Origin: Nocardia nova NBRC 15556
Lineage (GTDB): Bacteria > Actinomycetota > Actinomycetes > Mycobacteriales > Mycobacteriaceae
Assembly: GCF_001613005.1 (NCBI RefSeq)
Contig: NZ_BDBN01000012.1
Span: forward strand, 28,853-92,852
DNA: 64,000 nt
Reading direction: 5' to 3'
Within the stretch, counting starts at the first letter, position 1, and each line of letters starts with the position of its first letter. Positions 58,017-64,000 of the stretch are shown here, piece by piece. The translations under genes were made by a program, and so were the position numbers. The notes beneath the pieces are model-generated. The model was not told where the DNA came from, did no database searches, and worked only from the letters and a program-made list of their open reading frames with translations.

Positions 58017-59258
58017 ATGCGAATGGTGATCGGACACAGGCCAACCCACGCCACCACCCGGGACGGCATCCGGGACCCCGGCAGATTCGGCGCGTTCGGC
58101 GGCCGCTACGTTCCCGAAGGATTGATGGCGGCGCTCACCGACGTCGAGAACGCCCATCGAGCGGCCTGGGCGGATCCCGAATACCACGGCGAACTCGACC
58201 GGTTGCTGCGGGAGCGAGTCGGCCGCCCGACCCTGCTGCACGCGGCGCCGCGACTGGCCCGCGCGCTGAATGTCCCCGGAGCGCAGGTATTCCTGAAGCG
58301 CGAGGATATGACGCACACGGGCGCCCACAAGATCAACAATGCCCTCGGGCAGGGGCTGCTGGCCGTGCGAATGGGCAAGACCCGCGTCATCGCCGAAACC
58401 GGGGCCGGACAGCACGGCGTCGCGGTGGCGACCGTCTGCGCCATGCTCGGGCTGACGTGCGTGATCTACATGGGCGCCGACGATATGGCCCGCCAGCAGA
58501 GCAACGTCGTGCGGATGCGGCTGCTCGGCGCGGACGTGCGCGCCGTCCGTTCCGGTGATCGCCGATTGAAGGCCGCGGTGACCGAGGCGGTGCGAGATTG
58601 GGTGGCGCACACCGAAACCACGCATTTCCTGTTCGGCACCGCCACCGGGCCCGCACCCTATCCACGGATGGTGCGTGACCATCAGAGCCGGATCGGCATC
58701 GAGTCCCGGGCACAGCTGCTGGCGGCGGCGGGACGGCTGCCCGACCACGTCATCGCGTGCGTGGGCGGCGGCAGTAACGCGATCGGGATGTTCCATCCCT
58801 TCACCGGCGATGCGCAGGTACGGCTGATCGGTGTGGAGGCCGGGGGCCGCGGCTTACACACCGGCGAGCACGCGGCCACACTCAGCGCGGGCACACCGGG
58901 TGAGATGGACGGCGCGTTCAGCTACGTCCTGCAGGACCAGGAGGGACAGATCGCGCGAACCCACAGCATCGCGGCCGGATTGGATTATCCGGGGGTGGGC
59001 CCGGAACTGAGCCATCTCAAGGACATCGGCCGCATCGACCACGCCGTCGCGACCGATACGGCGGCGCTGCGCGGACTGGATACGCTGTGCCGGACCGAGG
59101 GCATCATCACCGCACTCGAATCCGCGCACGCCGTGGGATATCTGCTGGAGCTGGCCGAACAGGGCGGAATCGCCGAGGACGCGCTGATTCTGCTGTGCCT
59201 GTCCGGCCGCGGCGACAAGGATCTCGCCATCCTCGCCGACCTGCTCGACGCCGGCTGA
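58017..59258 (+). CDS. trpB: Tryptophan synthase beta chain (stand-alone)
   Basis: A 413-residue PLP enzyme with FGAFGGRYVPEGLMAALTDV, the PLP lysine 105 in GAHKINNALGQGLLA, AETGAGQHGVAVATVCAM and the phosphate loop GGGSNAIGMFHPF. It condenses indole (or an analogue) with serine. No trpA, trpC or trpD is next to it, so it is an orphan copy. A fused aminodeoxychorismate synthase lies two genes downstream, which hints at an aromatic side pathway. ATG 58017 follows GAGGAG. Confidence 0.88.
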   Translation: MRMVIGHRPTHATTRDGIRDPGRFGAFGGRYVPEGLMAALTDVENAHRAAWADPEYHGELDRLLRERVGRPTLLHAAPRLARALNVPGAQVFLKREDMTHTGAHKINNALGQGLLAVRMGKTRVIAETGAGQHGVAVATVCAMLGLTCVIYMGADDMARQQSNVVRMRLLGADVRAVRSGDRRLKAAVTEAVRDWVAHTETTHFLFGTATGPAPYPRMVRDHQSRIGIESRAQLLAAAGRLPDHVIACVGGGSNAIGMFHPFTGDAQVRLIGVEAGGRGLHTGEHAATLSAGTPGEMDGAFSYVLQDQEGQIARTHSIAAGLDYPGVGPELSHLKDIGRIDHAVATDTAALRGLDTLCRTEGIITALESAHAVGYLLELAEQGGIAEDALILLCLSGRGDKDLAILADLLDAG

Positions 59259-59271
59259 CGCCGCGCCCGGC

Positions 59272-60327
59272 TCATTCGCAGAGCCGGTTGGCCTTCTCGA
59301 ACAGTTCCAGGGTGATGGCGTGCAGGAAATCGCCGGTCTGCTTGGGCGCCTTGCCGGCGCAGGCACGCGCGTGCGTGCCCTCGAGGACGATGCCGAGTTT
59401 GAAGCAGGCCAGCACCGTGTACCAGCCGGCGTGACCGAGGTCGCGGTCGGAGAAGTTCGCGTAGTGGGCGATCATCTCCTCGGCGGTGGGCAGGCCACCC
59501 GCGGCGCCGAGCTTGCCGACCAGGGCGGCGCCGGTGGTTCCGGGCTCGGGCCGGGTGGCGATCTGCCAGCCCAGATCCAGCAGCGGATCACCGATCGTCG
59601 ACATCTCCCAGTCGACCATGGCGGCGACCTCGGGTCCGTCGTAGGAGAACATCATGTTGGCCAGGTGGCAGTCGCCGTGCAGGATGCCCGGCCGCCACTG
59701 TGCGGGCCGGTTGCGGTCGAGCCAGTCCCCGACTCGGTCCACACCCGGGATCTGCGGGCCGGGGTAGCCGTCGTTGCTGCTGTAGGACTCGAGTTCGCCG
59801 AGCCAGCGCGGCACCTGGCGTTCCAGGAAACCGTCCGGCTTGCCGTAATCGGCCAGCCCCAGCGCCTCGTAGTCGAGCGAACCGAGCCGGGCGATGGCCT
59901 CGACCGCCGACAGTCCCATCTGCCGCCGCACCTCGGGATCGCCGGCGTGCAGGGCGGGCAACTCGTTCTGCGGGTTGAAGCCGGTGATCGGCTCCATCAG
60001 ATAGAAGACCGCGCCGATCACCGATTCGTCGGCGCCCGCGGCGATCACCCGCGGGGCGCGCACGCCGGTGCCCGCCAGCGCGCCGAGCAGGCGGGATTCG
60101 CGGCGGATCACGTCGTTGCTCTTGGGACGCAGATGTTTCGGCCCGCGGCGCAGCACGAATTCGCGGCCACCCCGGCGGAACCGCAGCATGATGTTCTGGG
60201 TGCCGCCGCCGAGCGAGGTCACATCCTCGAAGTCGCCGCCGGGCAAGCCCTGCTCATCCATCCACTCGCCGACGGCCGCGAAATCGACGACCTCGCGCTC
60301 GACCTCGGCCGGTTGCACCACAGACAT
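59272..60327 (-). CDS. Aminoglycoside phosphotransferase-like kinase family protein
   Basis: A 351-residue protein of the APH/choline kinase-like fold: LGGGTQNIMLRFRRGGREFV, catalytic loop ILHGDCHLANMMFSYDGPEV and metal site AMVDWEMSTIGDPLLDLGWQ. Relatives in mycolata are found with acyl-CoA dehydrogenases and probably act on lipids or small molecules, not antibiotics. ATG 60327 is the chosen start; 60333 and 60369 are alternatives. Convergent with trpB. Confidence 0.85.
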   Translation of the reverse strand: MSVVQPAEVEREVVDFAAVGEWMDEQGLPGGDFEDVTSLGGGTQNIMLRFRRGGREFVLRRGPKHLRPKSNDVIRRESRLLGALAGTGVRAPRVIAAGADESVIGAVFYLMEPITGFNPQNELPALHAGDPEVRRQMGLSAVEAIARLGSLDYEALGLADYGKPDGFLERQVPRWLGELESYSSNDGYPGPQIPGVDRVGDWLDRNRPAQWRPGILHGDCHLANMMFSYDGPEVAAMVDWEMSTIGDPLLDLGWQIATRPEPGTTGAALVGKLGAAGGLPTAEEMIAHYANFSDRDLGHAGWYTVLACFKLGIVLEGTHARACAGKAPKQTGDFLHAITLELFEKANRLCE

Positions 60328-60413
60328 GCCCCACATTGTGCACCACCACGACCGGTCAACTGAAGGCATATGCCCTCACTGCGTCGTCCGAGATGCCCGA
60401 TACGGTGATGCAC

Positions 60414-62702
<2,289 letters not shown>

Positions 62703-62723
<21 letters not shown>

Positions 62724-63176
62724 CTTCGGCTCCGGTTGCGGTGGTTCCGCCTCGCGGCTGGTGAGGCGGCCCAGCATCGAGATGCCCGGCAGTTTCGACA
62801 GCCGGTTGAACACCTCCTCACCCAGCGCGATCACGGCCTCGAGCCGCGGCAGCAGCCGGTCGTAGGCCGCGAAGGCCGGATCGGCCAGCGCCAGGGTCCG
62901 GTCGAGGCGGTCGATGGTGGAATTGAGCCGGTCGATGGCGATCGCCAGATTCTCGATCAGATCCGGAAGTTGCGCGGCCAACTGTACGGAGGCGGGCGGG
63001 AGCCGCACCGCGGTGCCGAAGGCGGTACCGGCGGTGACCTGCGCGGCATCGATGGCCTGGCCCGCGGCGGTCTGCGCGGCCTGCGCGGCGGCCTGGGCGG
63101 CGGCGAGGATTTCCGTCGCACCCGGCACCCGCGCGCCGCTGGGCTTACGCCCGGAGTCACCCTTCGGGTTCGTCAT
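62703..63176 (-). CDS. Alanine-rich helical protein of unknown function
   Basis: A 157-residue protein: a basic start (NPKGDSGRKPSGARVPG), an alanine/glutamine-rich helix (ILAAAQAAAQAAQTAAGQAI), an amphipathic heptad-like stretch (LIENLAIAIDRLNSTIDRLD) and a basic end (PEPKSRRRGK). It has no signal peptide. It looks like a coiled-coil, possibly DNA- or membrane-associated, but I do not recognise the family. Divergent from the TerD-like gene, 89 bases apart. Confidence 0.72.
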
Positions 63177-63265
63177 GGTTCCACTGTGCCGCACCCGGAC
63201 AGTCACGAAAAGCTCCGCGCCGACCGCGCGATTCGTGTCGGGGCGGCCTGGCATAGTTCGTGGCG

Positions 63266-64000
63266 ATGACAACCATGCGCCCCACCGTCGACGGTGACGC
63301 CACGCCGGTACCGACTTCGCTTCTGTCGGTACTGGTTTCGTGGCGTTCGACGGCGTCGCTGGACGCGCATGCCGTCCTGCTGACCGCCGGCGGGCGGGTC
63401 CGCTCCGCCCGCGACGTGGTGTATTTCAACGCGCCGCGCCACCCCTCCCAGGCGGTGACCGTGGATCAGGATCCGCATCCGGGCACCGCGCGGCTGTCGG
63501 TCTCGCTGCCCCGGACGGAGGCCGAGATCGTCCGCATCCTGATCACGGGGTCCGGCGCCGACGAGCCGCTGGCCGCACTGCCCGGCCTCGCGGTTTCGGT
63601 CGAGGACGCCGAGGGCCTGGTGGCGCGTGCCGACGTGGCCGCGGAGCCGGGTGCGTGGGCCGCGGTGTTCGGAGAGTTCCGCCGGGCCGAGGACCGATGG
63701 TGGTTCGTGCGCGGCGGACCGCAGCACGCCGGCGCGGCGGACTTGTTCACGACATTCGGCGCAGCCGTCTCGGAGTCGGCACAGCACCGGTCGCAGCGAC
63801 TATCGTTGCACCGCAACAGTTTCGCCACACCCATGCCCCCGCCACCGGACGAGCGCCCCGATTGGCATCCCGACCCCACGGACGCGGCCTCACTGCGCTG
63901 GTGGGACGGCTCCCGGTGGACCGAGCAGACCGTGGCACGCCCACCCGCCGACCCACGCGCCTGTCCCCGGTGCGGGCGGCGGCGGGGCTGGCGCCTGCTC
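63266..64000 (+). CDS. TerD-like stress protein with DUF2510 segment (runs off the right edge)
   Basis: The 245 residues present begin PTSLLSVLVSWRSTASLDAH, then VYFNAPRHPSQAVTVDQ and VRILITGSGADEPLA, the pattern of TerD/CABP family stress proteins, which bind calcium in tellurite-resistance and phage-defence loci. After it comes the DUF2510 signature DWHPDPTDAASLRWWDGSRW, and a zinc-ribbon-like CPRCGRR at the cut edge. The rest lies outside the window. ATG 63266 is the start. Confidence 0.75.
   Translation, partial: MTTMRPTVDGDATPVPTSLLSVLVSWRSTASLDAHAVLLTAGGRVRSARDVVYFNAPRHPSQAVTVDQDPHPGTARLSVSLPRTEAEIVRILITGSGADEPLAALPGLAVSVEDAEGLVARADVAAEPGAWAAVFGEFRRAEDRWWFVRGGPQHAGAADLFTTFGAAVSESAQHRSQRLSLHRNSFATPMPPPPDERPDWHPDPTDAASLRWWDGSRWTEQTVARPPADPRACPRCGRRRGWRLL

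Noticed and set aside
59272..60327. Aminoglycoside resistance kinase
   Set aside because: The fold is shared, but the sequence is of the metabolic phosphotransferase group common in mycolata; nothing suggests antibiotic modification.

Overview
The window reads as chromosomal DNA of a mycolic-acid actinomycete, most probably Nocardia or a close relative. It is very GC-rich, starts many genes at GTG or TTG, and carries the block ahpE - DUF3052 - lipoprotein - aceE - fasR - fabD - acpM - kasA - accD6, which has the same order as the Mycobacterium tuberculosis Rv2238c-Rv2247 region except that kasB is missing. The genus is inferred from gene content and family resemblance; no database search was possible.

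Layout. 1-13.5 kb: end of a secretory lipase operon, an MFS exporter with an unusual C-terminal tail, a regulator/dehydrogenase pair, two broken GAF-type regulators joined head to head, a STAS/ATPase switch protein, a zinc alcohol dehydrogenase, two related secreted proteins, a cation/proton antiporter, a methyltransferase and a TetR unit with a clear operator. 13.6-21.9 kb: a light and carotenoid island. crtB, an SDR-DUF2867 protein, a photolyase and a lipocalin are intact. crtE, crtI and a neighbouring glutamine synthetase gene are cut into eight pieces lying in mixed order and orientation, and the LitR-like MerR gene has lost its first helix and its frame. 22-27.9 kb: a dehydrogenase pair, a divergent MmpL/MarR pair around a perfect operator, and a PucR-type regulator.

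28-35.5 kb: a complete heterotetrameric pyruvate dehydrogenase set (lpdA-pdhA-pdhB-pdhC), a thioesterase with its own promoter, and a second regulator/SDR pair. 36.1-46.9 kb: tRNA-Val and the mycobacteria-like block. AceE makes acetyl-CoA, AccD6 carboxylates it, FabD loads malonyl on AcpM and KasA elongates meromycolate, under FasR. The unit ends at strong hairpins.

47.1-53.9 kb: an apparently undescribed three-gene operon. It encodes two WXG100-headed proteins of 530 and 1535 residues and a YbaB/EbfC-like protein. The large one has a hydrophobic block, a long disordered linker, three degenerate RsbW/GHKL-like segments and a C-terminal methyltransferase-like domain. The smaller one ends in what looks like a zincin fold without its catalytic histidines. 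54-64 kb: DUF3145, two serine hydrolases, a MerR/hydrolase pair with a typical long-spacer promoter, an orphan trpB, a phosphotransferase, a fused aminodeoxychorismate synthase, and a TerD-like protein cut by the window end.

The two strongest leads are the shattered carotenoid locus (biology or assembly fault) and the WXG100/GHKL/methyltransferase operon.
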